64,000 bases of DNA from Laetiporus sulphureus 93-53. Its lineage: Eukaryota > Basidiomycota > Agaricomycetes > Polyporales > Laetiporaceae. Location of the stretch: NCBI RefSeq assembly GCF_001632365.1, contig NW_024468519.1, positions 692,831 through 756,830 on the forward strand, in the 5' to 3' direction. The position numbers and the translations under genes are program-made. Below, piece after piece: positions 36,638 to 48,367 of the stretch (position 1 is the stretch's first letter; each line of letters begins with the position of its first letter). Below the pieces are notes generated by a model that saw only the letters and a program-made list of their open reading frames with translations, ran no database searches and was not told the origin of the DNA.

Positions 36638-39316
36638 CTACCTCGCCGGACTGTCCGTCTCCATCTTCACATCACCCTCCGAATCTCGCACCGCCAGGCT
36701 GGCGCCGTTCGGCACACCCTCCTGCGCAGGAGACTTGCTAAGCTCGCCCCCGGACACATCTCCACTCGCCACTGGGGCAGCTGCAGCGCTCGCCTCTTCC
36801 ATCGTCTCGTCCTTGATCCCCGCGGCAGCAGCAGCAGAAGCATCCTCACTCGCTGCCGCAGCCCGCTCTCTCTCCTCCCGTTCCTTCTCTTCCCGTTCTC
36901 TCTTCTCCTTCTCAATCTCTTGCGCCAGAAGCACGATGTCCCCCGTGCCGATCTTCCCGAAATGCTGCAGATACTGATCGCGAGCGGCCCGCAGAGCAAG
37001 CCATGACCACCGGTGTTTATTCTGGATCGACGAATATAACACGAACAGCGTCAGTACCGGGCCGACAACCTTCAGGCCAAAACGAGCGATGACGTACCTC
37101 CTCATGCTGTAAGATTATCTCGTCTGAAGGCAAAGCATGTGCAGACTCCGGCGCTGCAGGCGGCACCGGCGTCGATACTCGTGCGGCCTCCGGTTTTGGT
37201 GCGAGGATTTCAGTGGTTGATGGCGGTACTGTGCCTGGCTTTGCAGGCAAGGAGGGATGCAGGGGCGCAGAGGGTGTGTGTACTCGCGAGGGCACGGCCG
37301 ATGAAGGCTGCGTTGACGATGCTTCTTGCGACACCGGTGGTGTGGACGCCGGTGCTGGCGACGCCGCCGCCTCCTTGGCCGCTGCCGCCTTTGCGCGTGC
37401 TTTCGCCATACGTTCGGCAGCCATCGTGAGTTGCTTCTTTCGCACCTCTATTCGCGCATCCTCCTGTTTGACTTTCTTGACAAAGTCCTTCACATCACCA
37501 GGCCTTATGTAATAGTCTATCAGTGTCAAACGATTGGAAGGCTTGAATGAGACGCACTGGAATGGATGCTCGAGATCGCTCAAGTCTCGGTATCCCAATG
37601 CCCATATCTCTGTCAATGGCGCAGAGCCCAGCTCATACGGCCAAGGATCCGGGTCGACCCTCATCCTCTTCCTCGCCTCCCTCGTTGCCTCCTCCAGGCC
37701 CACCTTCCTTTTCACCCCATCAACCTCAACTTCCTCTGACCATGGTGGCTTGTCAAAGGGCAAACACAATTCATTCTTCCAGCGTATCCAGTTCTTCTCA
37801 CGCTCGAGAATGACATGCACGGTGTCCGCGAACGCGCGCCCGTTCGGTGCCGTCTGTCGTAGTTCCTCAGTCGCCTTCGTCACCGTTTCCTGTACCCACT
37901 GCGCGTCGTCGCCCTCGAGGGTAAAGTCGATCTGCAACGAACGGTTCCGTTGCGTCGACCACGTCGCTTTTGCGCTCTTTGTGAAGGTGAGAAGATGACT
38001 GAGGAGGATGAGAAGTTGGAGGAGGAATTGGCGGCGGAAGTGCGTGTCGGCGATCTAAACGTGCCGTTGAGCGAGTGTATGCGTAGTTATTACCGGATCA
38101 AATGACAAACCTCAAGATCCAGCAATTCAGGGCTCGTGAGATACTTGGCAAAGAAGTAGTCCTTGCCAGCATTGTCCTCCATAACCTCAGGTTCGCGTTT
38201 GCGCTTCAGCGAGCCCGTAGTGTGTGCACCTGCCTTGCTGCCCATCAAAGCACGTTCTTTGGCGTTCGCCTCCTTGATCACGGGCAGTACTTTGTCTACC
38301 GCCCCCTTGAACTGTGCGAACGCCCCCGATTCTGAGAACAGGAGAGGGCGGGAGAACGGGAGCTGGAGGAACCAGAAGGTGTTGTAGAAGTCTGGAGTAG
38401 AACGTAAAGCGACAATGCACGAGCAAGGTCGGTCCGCACTCACCCTCCTTCTGGGCTCGCTTCTTAGCCTCTGAGTCTTCCTTCTCCTCGGGCTTTACCT
38501 CGTCCACTTCCATCTTATCTTCTTCACCAGCAGCCTTCTCTTTCACCTCCTCCTTCTTCTCCCCCTCCGCCTCGCCCTTGTCGCTCGTCTCCATCTTCAC
38601 CTTGTCTTCTTCCTTCTTTATCCCAGGGCCTTCCCATACAGGCCCATACTCTCCCCTCAGGTTTACCCCACTCCGCTCACTCAGAGGGAACACGGAGCTC
38701 AGAAACGTCAATATCCGCCCGCAGAAATTCGTCGTCCCGCCCATCTTCGACAGCCGGCGGAGGAGGTCGTTGAGCGTGCGGAGGAGGACGAGTGCCTTTC
38801 CCTTCTGCGGGACCATGCCCGCAGTGAGGCGCGATGCACGTAGTTCAATCCAGGAGAAGATCTGTGAGCAGGTGGCGACGGTTTGCGTTTCGAGCAGATC
38901 GTAGAGGATCGTGAAGGGGAAGGCGGATTCGCAGGCATCTGTACGGGGTCAGCTTGGAGAAGACAGAAAGAAGAGAGGATGGCGGACCGTATTCGGTGAA
39001 GGTTAACGCAACGTCGAGCCTATTTTGCATCTCTTCATAGTACTTGTTACGCGAGTCTTTCAACGCGGTCCCTTCTGTAGCCTGCAATACACATCCTTAT
39101 TGTCCGCGAACTGGAAAAGCCAGCATGCACACGTACTGCGAGCTTGAATATCTCATCTTTGATCACAAACTCCCACTGGATTTTGCGCAAGTCAGTCGAA
39201 GGGGTTGAGTCGGTTTCTTGAAGTGTTTTGGAGACGAGCGCATCAAGCGTGGGCTTGTCGAGGGGGTGAGGAAGTGAGCTCAAGAGACTCTGCAGGCTCT
39301 TCTCCAGAGCTTGCAT
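36638..39316 (-). CDS. THOC1: THO complex subunit 1 (THOC1/Hpr1)
   Basis: Multi-exon gene from the ATG at 39316 ([20 protein letters not shown]) to the stop at 36638. Conserved blocks are [166 protein letters not shown] and [18 protein letters not shown]. These are the THOC1 core. The protein acts in the nuclear THO/TREX complex, coupling transcription to mRNA export. A charged Glu/Lys insert interrupts the core, and the C-terminal third is Ala/Pro/Glu-rich, ending with an acidic coiled coil ([18 protein letters not shown]). Divergent from the Pin1 gene across 241 bp. Confidence 0.9.
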
Positions 39317-39557
39317 GTGCGTTGTTCTCTGCGAGCTTGAGTGGGCGACACGGAATTCAAAGTGTCTCCTCAGTGAGCCAGCTGACGGAGTTGAAAGCAG
39401 GGATTGGATGAAGATATAGAGCTAGATGTGGCTCTTGTCGCGCAGCCACCCTTCAATATTCAATGGGCGCCTACCAACGTTGGGCGTCGTGCCACGTCTG
39501 GACTCTGGACTCTGACTGATCGCGTATCCCGCCACTCCGTCGCCGACGACAATCACG
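39317..39557. promoter_or_regulatory. Shared divergent promoter of THOC1 and ESS1/PIN1
   Basis: 241 bp separate the two start codons, so the genes must share or overlap control regions. No TATA box or clear palindrome is seen. Confidence 0.5.
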
Positions 39558-40232
39558 ATGGTGAGCAAATATTCGATGTTTAATAGCGATATCGTGACGC
39601 TGGATCGCGTAGTCTTTGCCATGGGAGGTCCGCATGTCCAGTTCGCGCAAGTTACCCTACTTCTACAACACCGAGACGTCCCAATCAGTCTGGGAGCCAC
39701 CCGAGGAGCTCACGCAGGAGGAGATCGATGCTCTTCCCGGTGCAAAGGAACATCTGCTCAATCAGGGTGCCGGCGCACGTCCAGCGCAAGTGCGCGCGAG
39801 CCATTTGCTCGTGAAACACAAGGGAAGCAGGAGGCCGAGTAGTTGGAAAGAGGTGCGTCGGCAACGGTTCAGATGATTTCAGACAATCTCAGCATGTACC
39901 CAGGCCAATATTACTCGCTCGAAGGAGGAGGCCATCGAGATTCTGAAGGGATATGCTGCAGAGATCGACGGTTCGCCTGAGAAGTTCGCTGAGCTTGCAA
40001 GCGTACACTCGGACTGCTCTTCGCATGCTAAAGGCGGCGACCTTGGATGGTTCGGACCTGTGAGTCTTGGCTCTGTTCTCTTTCTGGAGGCAGTCTCTGA
40101 ATTCTGAGGTTACGCACGTAGGGTCAAATGCAAAAGCCCTTCGAGGACGCGACATATGGACTCCAAGTCGGCCAGATCAGCGACGTGATCAGCACGGACA
40201 GCGGAGTGCACCTTATCCTGAGGACCGGTTGA
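39558..40232 (+). CDS. ESS1: Pin1/Ess1-type peptidyl-prolyl cis/trans isomerase
   Basis: Exon 1 contributes only the start codon (39558-39560). A 52-nt intron follows, and exon 2 begins at 39613 to give [20 protein letters not shown]. The WW domain is complete (LPWEVR...[15 protein letters not shown]). The parvulin domain shows [20 protein letters not shown] with the catalytic His and the phosphate-binding Lys/Arg/Arg loop. It continues [20 protein letters not shown], the catalytic Cys region [39 protein letters not shown] and [13 protein letters not shown] at the end. The enzyme isomerises phospho-Ser/Thr-Pro bonds, notably in the RNA polymerase II CTD. Length is normal for the family. Confidence 0.92.
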
Positions 40233-40591
40233 TTGAAAGAAGACGCACAGAAGAAGAAAACTTGTTGTACCATATACTGGGACTTTGTGTTTCGATATCA
40301 CTGTCCGCATACCGACATCGTTGTACTGGAATAAGCTCCAATGTTATAAAGCCTCTCCCTTCCACATATTGACCCCGTGTACATTGCTCGCAGCCGCGCT
40401 TTTATACGCATCATCTTGTGTCCTACTTGTTTCGCATGAGATGATGTCTGCTATGGGTCGCGCTGAGTAAAGAGTAATTTACATAAATAGATAGAATTAT
40501 AACACGACAAAAATATGTACTTCGCTCTAGTACGCTAGAGCATACGCTAGTGGAAGCAAGCATATATAGCCAATAACTCCTATGTCCTACT
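40233..40591. other. Convergent 3' intergenic region
   Basis: 359 bp between the stops of ESS1 and the DUF4246 gene. AT-rich towards 40480-40510; no feature recognised. Confidence 0.4.
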
Positions 40592-42538
40592 CTACGGTCC
40601 TGCCCACACATCAAATGGCAAACAAAAATGACACTCATCCAGCATCTCCCAGAACCTCTCCCTCTCTTCCCTGACCACTCTCGCCCGCGCCTCCGCGTCC
40701 TCGACGGTCAACAAGCCCTCCACCTTGTGCACAATCTGCTCTATCAGCTCCACCGGCAGCCGGGACCGCAGTGCCTCCCACGCAGCACGCGCGATCCACG
40801 CCTTCTCCTGCGGCGGCACGCGGTCGGTCGTCGGCGGCAGGCCCCACACGGAGTTCGAAATGACGCTGCTGTCGCCGAGCTCGGGGTCGAGCAGCGCAAC
40901 ACTGATGAGCGTGAGCGAGCCCGGCGCGCCGGAGTCTAAGAGGCGCGCAGGGGTGAGACGGTGCTGGTATACGTTGGGCCAAGCGATGGCGCGCCGAGGG
41001 CAGAGGGGCACGTGCCCGAGGCGTTGGTTGCATGGCGAGAGATTGCCAAGGCCCCAGGTGAGGAAGGTCGTGTTCGCGTCGCCAGGAGGAAAGTTACGAG
41101 GCGACGTGACGGAGGTGCGAAACTCGAGGGACGGTGGGGTGATGTTGGTCTTTGAACATTGCAGATTATTGAGGGTGCTGCGGACAGGGCTGAGAGGACG
41201 GACTGCTCACCATTGCAGCACAGTATATGGTGCATGCGACTATGTGCTCGTTGAGCATACCTTCGACGTGCCAGGGCGTGCTGCCAAATTCGGGACCTCC
41301 AGGACGCTACGGATTGTTATCACAAACTCTCGAAGGACGTTTTTCAGACAGCCACCTACCAGCCGGATTTCGGTCACCCTCACTATGGCTTTGATCGTCT
41401 TGCCTCTCAGGCTCACTACCGTCTGCCTTCGCTCCAGATCACCCGGATATCCCGTCCGCGGCACGTCCGGCATCTTTGCAGGCCTCTGCAGTGCCCAATT
41501 TCTCAGTTCGCGCTCGAACACTAGCCTATTATCCTCGTCGTCCGAGCGATACGGCTCGTCTGGCTCGTCCCACGCGATGTCCGTGTCCATCGCGCGCACG
41601 CGCAGCTGCAGGGCGTTCGTGCGGTGCAAGTCGGTGAGAACGTGCTCGAAGAGCGGAACGCACCGGGCGACGAGTACTTCGAGATCGGTGTAAAGGGCGG
41701 TATTGTGAGGGTCGACGTTGACGATGTAGGAGAGAGCCTTGGCCTGGAGTGGATCGGAAGCGGACGAAACAGAGAATGGGGTTGGAATGCATACAAAGAG
41801 GGGTGAGGCAGAAAAGGCTTCACAGTCGGGCGGGACTACGGGTAGGAGATGCGAGGGCGTGTGTGGCTTGTGATAGACCGCAGTATCCCCGTATGCCAGG
41901 CAGTACCGGTACGGGTCAATCAGATCGACAGTGGTTGCGTCGTGGCTCAAAGTAATTTCTGAAGACAGGCTGTTGAGCTCAGAGTCAAGTGCAGGCAGTT
42001 CAGCCATGTGTAGAAATGTGTCGGACTGCCATATGCGATCGGCACAGGACACTTGACTATTTGACTGAGTTCAGAATACAGCGTAGAAACCCAGCAGCAC
42101 TTGCCATCTATATTTCTCGTCGTAGAGAGCGGCATAGCCGCTGAGCTCGTCAAGAACATATTTGATCTGGGGAATTACAACATCGCACTAGAATCTGCGA
42201 CTTAAAGTGTGTCAGACCCACCTGCGTATGCGACAGCTGAACACTCATAGGCCCGCTGTTGAGGGGCACAATCCAAACAGTCTCGGTACATTCAATCGCC
42301 CACTGCTGCCTGACGACTTCGTCCATGACATGGTCCCGCCAATCAGGCTTAGAGCGCAGAAATGACGAACAGCGGTACATGGCCAGCTCTGTCACCTGAG
42401 TGAGTTATGAGTCAATTGCAGAAGTGGGCCGTATAAAGTTCTACTCACCGTCCGAGGGACTTCACCGACGCCGTACAAGAACTGTCTCCCATCACGGAAC
42501 GGATGCATGTACCCTCTGTGGATCAGTGGGCTTGCCAT
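40592..42538 (-). CDS. DUF4246-family protein
   Basis: Minus-strand multi-exon gene with its stop at 40592. The start at 42538 gives MASPLIHRGYMHPFRDGRQF; an internal Met follows ten residues later. The family pattern is clear: TELAMYRCSSFLRSKPDWRD, VVRQQWAIECTETVW, IKYVLDELSGYAALYDEKY, then a long variable part with GYPGDLERRQTVVSLRGKTI. Towards the C-terminus come WHVEGMLNEHIVACTIYCA, AIAWPNVYQHRLTPARLLDS, GSLTLISVALLDPELG and VPPQEKAWI. The H.EG...E.I...YY/C and PN.yQHR...f.L.D motifs resemble the 2-oxoglutarate/Fe(II) oxygenase-like C-terminal domain reported for DUF4246. The enzymatic role is not established. Exact junctions in the C-terminal third are tentative. Confidence 0.82.
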
Positions 42539-44177
42539 GGACGATTCTATGACCGTTGTGAACCGTCGGCGTCGGGTTCAGAGTGGCAGGATGAGGCGCC
42601 TGAGAGCACAACAAACCAAGTTTATATTTCCTCGCAGGTGCATAATAGAATTTTATGTTGCTGGTTGCGGGCGAAAGGCGGGCCAAAACTCGGAGCAGGC
42701 TAAGAGGGGTTACCGAGGACGCGGCTTCCCGTGCGCGTACTCGCACGTGACTAACACCTACACAATGAGCGGCAAAAGTATTTTGGCGCTAATCTCGAGT
42801 TGAACCTTTCGCACCCGCCCAACGTGTTCATTGCTCTCGTCGTAACTGGAGGTCGAAGTCGAGCCGTCGTGACTAGATTTTGTAAAATGACAATAGTTTC
42901 TTGACATTCGTTCCACAAGCATCGTTGTCAAAATCATAACTGATTATTCTGTCCTGATGGCCTCAGCTTTATACTAATTGTTGGTCTCTCAAATGTTCTC
43001 ATAGAGTCTATGAGAAATTGATACACCGCGATTATCAAATGCCGAGGTCCATTAGTATCAGGGATGGTGGTTCAGGTCGTGAATATGCGATTGCAGGATA
43101 CGCATCGCAGCTTGTCTATTCGAAGGGTTAGCAGGTCTGTTCCATTGCCAACGCCATTGGTAGGAAGCGAGGTGAGCTCGATAGTCTTTTGCACTGGCTT
43201 CCATGTTGACAGGCATGTATGATTTCCGCCTGTGATCGCATCGCATCTATGTACCACATTTGCTATGACCCTGCGATGGCAGCCCCACTGATTACCCCCC
43301 TCCCCCTCTGTCCGATGAAACGTGCACCATCGAGTCAAATCTTCACCGCTGCCACATGTATGAGATCTCGCGGATCTCTTCGCTTTTCCACGTGTTTACT
43401 GAAGCTGTCATCATCGCCCTTCTGATGCCTATGTATCCTATGGTAACAACGCAAATGCAGCAGCCGAGACATACCTCTTCCCTACTGAGGAGACTTTCTT
43501 CAGACTTCAAGCGTCCTTCGTACTCCCTTCATGATATAGTGCAAGGTTCCGCATTCATCCTATGGATTCTATCTACCTCCACTCAGCGAAGATGCGGGCG
43601 AACACGAGTCTGATGATCAACGTGCCATTTTCATGCATCAGAAGTGATGTTCTCATCTCTGGAGATCTGTGACGAGCACAGTTTCATGGACGCGCTCATA
43701 TGCATAGGTGCGAGGCAATGGTCACCGCAATACCGGAAGCCATCCAAGCAGTCTGCGTCGATCACCTCACCACCTCACTTCTCGGCCTGCATGCCTGCTT
43801 TAGAGTGGGCTACAGGCAACGTACGAACTTTTGTTCTCTGCTGTGAAAGGTAAGCATCATCACCCCTTATTCTGATGTTTTAGACTTGGATTAGCTCGCA
43901 CTGACACATTATATCAGTGATCCGTCTTCTAGCCTTTAGAGGGAGCACTTGACAACTGGGTTTCGGCAGGGCATCCTGCGTCGCACCCTTGTCTGCACCC
44001 GACACGTCACTTGCCGTCTCCAGCACACTTTCCAAACCAAGCATTACCGAAGTGGCCTGGTCACCGACGTTGTAAGGAGCGGACTCTACGTCCTCGTCAC
44101 TCGTTAGAATACCCTATACCCTCATATCGATTTTCTGTCCGCCCACCGTCCCGGAAGCGTCCTAGTCGTTAAAGGTC
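42539..44177. other. Intergenic, nothing supported
   Basis: About 1.6 kb. Short frames at 43219-43425, 43356-43613 and 43644-43853 lack motifs. The missing 5' exon of the next gene, possibly with a signal peptide, may lie near its right end. Confidence 0.35.
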
Positions 44178-45632
44178 ATGGCTATGTCGGCCATCAACAT
44201 TACAAGCCCGTTGCCCTCTGGTTGTGCAGTAAAGAACCTCGTATGCAGATCTTCTTTCGGGGGGTCATTTATTGTTATCAAGTCTTCCATTGTTACCTCA
44301 TCTTCCTCAACCACCATCAGCACTGCTTCCGTCGTGGCATTCCCGTCATCGCCGACATCGTCACCGATTTACCCATCGACGCTCACGTCTACGTCTGCTT
44401 CCACGACCGCCCCTTCGGCTGCGGCTCAGCCGAGCGCAGAAACTGCGCCAACCGGTTCAACGCTGTCCACTACAGCTTCGGTGCCGACATATGCTAATAC
44501 TGGTACTCCGGTCGACCAGACTACCAGTACTGCGGCAACGACGTCACAGACGATATCCACGACCAGCGATTCAGCGGTGGCCGGTGCTGCATCATTTTCA
44601 GCCTCGGGCTTAGCAGAGATTGCTACGGCGTACACAATGTAAATCGTATTCGTAATTTTCGATGATGAAGCCACTGATGTCCACCTAGCACAGGCGACAC
44701 CGCGGCGAGTTCATCTTACACTTCATCATTGAGCGCAGCAATACATACGTCAATTTGGACTGAGATTTCCAAAGTAACTATCAAAGGAACATTGATTACA
44801 GTCAAAACATCCGGGACATTTGTCAACGCGGAGACGACGAGCGACTCGGTGGGGACCTACACGAGCTACGTTACCGACACGGATGTGGCGGCCAGTCCTG
44901 TTACTTCTGGCAATGTTTCACCTTCCTCTTCCGATTCGTCAACGGCATCAAGGTAAGGAATGCATCTCATCTCCTTCTCATATCACCATCTGATCATCCG
45001 ACCGTTGTGGCTGTTACCCCCACGATGCTCCCATGACCGTTGTTCGAATGGGCCGCGGGCGTAGGCATTGCAGTACTGGCAAGATCCTCGGCGGAGTCCT
45101 CGGGGCGCTCGCCGCCATCCTAGTATTCATTGTCCTCCTTTTCTACGGCCGCCGCCGCCGCCATCATCGCCGTGCCCAACGCATTCGCCAGTCCGCCAGT
45201 CCTTCCTTCGGGTCGAATGCTGCTGTGCTTCTACCATCCTCTTCAGCGGACAGCGGCAACTCCGTCTTTCCGACCGCCGAGAGTTTTCATCGCGAAAGCC
45301 GCATTGGGCAAGTCGTGAGCACGTATATGTCCGGCGCCACTACCCCTGCGCGTGCACTGACCGTCTCCCCGCGGCTGATCCTACCCATGTCTTCTGAGGC
45401 TCTGAGTCCGCAGATGCGCGAGGCAGACCCATTCGCCGATCCTGTCGCTCTCGCGCGGGAGCGCCCGGTGTCCCAGATGTCCGACGACTCTCCGACAATT
45501 CGCGCTCCCCTGCCAAATCCGTTCTCTGGTCCAATGCTTGTCCCATGGCAGAGTGAAGAGACGCCTGTGTGCGATAGGATAGCTAGTAGGCTTTCTGAAC
45601 AATCTGAAAAGTCGGAAGTGGAGGTCAGTTAG
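44178..45632 (+). CDS. Ser/Thr-rich single-pass membrane protein, paralogue 1
   Basis: Three exons can be joined from 44178. The first (Ser/Thr-rich) ends at an AT|GT donor and resumes at CCTAG|CACAGG. The second ends STASR and joins GCATTGCAGTACTGG. After about 250 mucin-like residues comes HCSTGKILGGVLGALAAILV, a membrane span, followed by a basic stop-transfer GRRRRHHRRAQR. The cytoplasmic tail is about 150 residues with TVSPRLILP, MREADPF, LPNPFSGPMLVPWQ and a final SEQSEKSEVEVS. Architecture resembles fungal wall-stress sensor-like proteins, but no WSC domain is seen. No signal peptide is visible at this start, so a 5' exon is probably missing. Tandem paralogue of the next gene. Confidence 0.7.
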
Positions 45633-46169
45633 GCAGGGCACTTATATATATTGAGCAATGACCCTGATCAACTCTGTGTAGACTATATATGCGGTTTGAA
45701 CTGTCGTGATTGACGTATCCTGCGGACTCGAAGATGTGTGTCGTCACACTGTCGCGAGCTTGTTCTCTATGAAGCAACGCTTCTTACACGGTCCTCTCCT
45801 TTGCATAAGATGTAGGTATGCTTGTCGCTTGATATAATGTGATGTATATCACAACAACAGAGTTATATGCTTTCCCTTTCTTCTCTGCTTACTGAGCACC
45901 GAGGGCGTCGCATGCGACTGAATGGCTATACCGCTGACGATCAACATAACAAACCTTCGTCTGAGGCCCATACCACGCCTTGATCACCATCATGCTTATG
46001 GACGTTCGTTGAGTCACGCTCGTGCCATTGACATTGGCGACGACATCGAGGTACCCCTCTTCTTTTTAGCATCTCAGCTCACTTGGTGCTTCTACAGCTA
46101 CCGGCGCACTGTGCCTTACCTGTTACAGTTATCTAAGTCGAAGGTGGTAAGTCAAACCCTATCATTCAT
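45633..46169. other. Spacer between the tandem membrane-protein genes
   Basis: 537 bp. No gene or repeat recognised. Confidence 0.4.
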
Positions 46170-47985
46170 TTGATCCGTTTCATCAATGTTGGATGGTTGC
46201 TAGTGCTGACCTCGCAGTTGCTCCCCCATGCGTTTGGCAGTGCATTCAATATCGCGCCACGGCCCCATGCAATTCTTCCCTCCTTCGCAACCGTAAAGGC
46301 GAGTATTGCGACTCCCTTGCCACTCGCCATATCGCAAGCACCGGGCTCATACGTTTGTCACTCCTTAGCATCTGCCGATCCCTGACCTCGGACTGTCCTT
46401 TTCCCTCAAACGTTTTCCGCTTATGCAAGGCACGATTGCGACATGACAAGCCAGTCATACGCCGATCCGTTGATGTTGGAGGACTGGAGGGGCACTGCGA
46501 CGTGCTTTCATGGGTTCCAATATACATGTCCGATCACAATCCCGGGCAATACTGGTACAACCCTACCTAAGAAGACCTCACCCTCTGTCCCAACATCACC
46601 AGCCTCTACTATGTCCACGAAGGCGACATACAGTAGCACGGTAGCGGTGACATCTGCAAAACCTTCCACGCAGATTCCTCCTATATCCTCTACTGCCACT
46701 GCGACTCGCACCAGCCAGCCTTCGCCTCCCGGCGTATCTTCCGATACAAGCGTGGTTACCGACCCTCCAACTCCTCAATCAAGCAGCGCTCCGCCTTCCG
46801 CTTCCACAAGCTCCAATGCCGCAGGCGCATCACAGTCTCCCACTATTGGGACGGGCACCGGACCCAACCAGTCGACAACATTATCATCAGTTGCAATCGT
46901 CTCCTCAGCCTCTGAAAGCGAAATGTACGATACACTCAGATCAGCCTTGTGTCTACGCTTACACTCTACCTAGCACAAGCAGCGTGGACTCTAACGTGCC
47001 TTCAGACGCTAGTTCCATCATAGTCCCTTTCACAAGCATCGAGACGATCCGGAGTTCGGTCACCGTCACCGAACAAAGCACAACGTACACTACTTTGGAG
47101 ACTTTCACGAGTACCTCCGTGTCGCTTTTGACGATGTACCCTTCTTCTGGCTCCTACAAGGAGGTTCCCTCTGGTACTTCTCCCGCTAGTAGCCCGCTTA
47201 CCGCTTCCAGCACAGCTTCATCATCAACATCGAGGTACGAATGCGATATTATCTCTCTCACGAACAGCATCTAACGATCTGTCTATCCTAAACGTATCCC
47301 GCTCACACGTACCCTCACCGAATCATCTTTACCTTGATCGGCCTCTACCAGCAAGCATTCGTCCACTGGAAAGATCCTTGGCGCCATCCTCGGCATCCTC
47401 ATCCTCCTCATACTCGTCCTAGGTCTCCTCTTCTATCGCCGCCGCCGCCAGCGCGCCCGCGAGAAGAGACTGCGCACCTTCCTTGCCGCGCGGTACCCAA
47501 TCAGCTCCTTCTCTCCCTCGCCCGTCCCTGCCACTGCCCCTGCAGAGCCCACGCCTCGCTCCCCGCCGCCCTACCGCTCTCCATCGATCAGGACCAGCGG
47601 CAGCAGCGCCTTTCTTACCGCTGAGAGCCACGTGGAATCGCCCACCGATACGGACGGCGAAGTCGGGCACGTCATCAGCATGTACCGTTCCAGCTCGGCG
47701 ACGCTCTCGCGTCTCTTAATGGTCTCCCCGCGGCTGGTCGTTGTCCCTCCGGCCAGCGCGGTAGATCAGGAGACGCGCGAGGCGGACCTGGCGACTCGTC
47801 CTACGCCTCAATCGGTAGATGGTTCGCTGCCGAATCCGTTTGAGAATCCTCCGGAGATGCTACCGTGGCAGACCAGCATGGGAGAAGTGGGGAATACGAG
47901 GAAGCACAGCATCCTGTCGGACTTGTCAGAAGGACGAGATGTAGTGGTGAGTCGGGAAATTCAGTCCCGCCTTCGGGAACTTTGA
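46170..47985 (+). CDS. Ser/Thr-rich single-pass membrane protein, paralogue 2
   Basis: A signal-peptide-like start (MIRFINVGWLLVLTSQLLPH) opens the frame at 46170. One intron near 46380-46440 is needed to reach TCFHGFQYTCPITIPGN in the same frame; its borders are not certain. A long Ser/Thr/Pro ectodomain follows. Two introns sit exactly where they do in paralogue 1: AT|GTACGA...CCTAG|CACAAG, and AG|GTACGA...CCAG|CAAGCA before SSTGKILGAILGILILLILV. The tail after RRRRQRAREKR carries MVSPRLVVVPP, TREADLA and LPNPFENPPEMLPWQ, matching paralogue 1. Probably a glycosylated plasma-membrane protein, possibly a surface sensor; function unknown. Confidence 0.72.
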
Positions 47986-48367
47986 CTAACAGTTATGCGT
48001 TTGATTTCAAAGACTGGGTACGCTGTCTAGGCAGCTCGCCGTGGCAGGCAAAGCCCGGACTTGTGAACTTCGCCCCATATCGTTTCCATTGGGAGAGCAT
48101 TGCCTTCTGCTCCTTGATACCCCTACCTCTCAACGGTCTGTCAATACCGTTGACTGACATGATCATCGCAGCCAAATTCCGTGTAATCTGTCCATAGCTG
48201 TCAATGGCTATACCATCAGAGGTGTCCGAGGTGTATCATACCATTCATCATACTATTCATTCCAAGCTACATATGGAGGAATCCCCCATTCGCGATCTAC
48301 CTAACCTTTCGTGTATCTAGACTTCAGACCTCCGTACCATGAATTGTGCGACATATGTTCTGTGGGT
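47986..48367. other. Convergent intergenic region
   Basis: 382 bp between the paralogue 2 stop and the stop of the next minus-strand gene. Nothing recognised. Confidence 0.4.
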
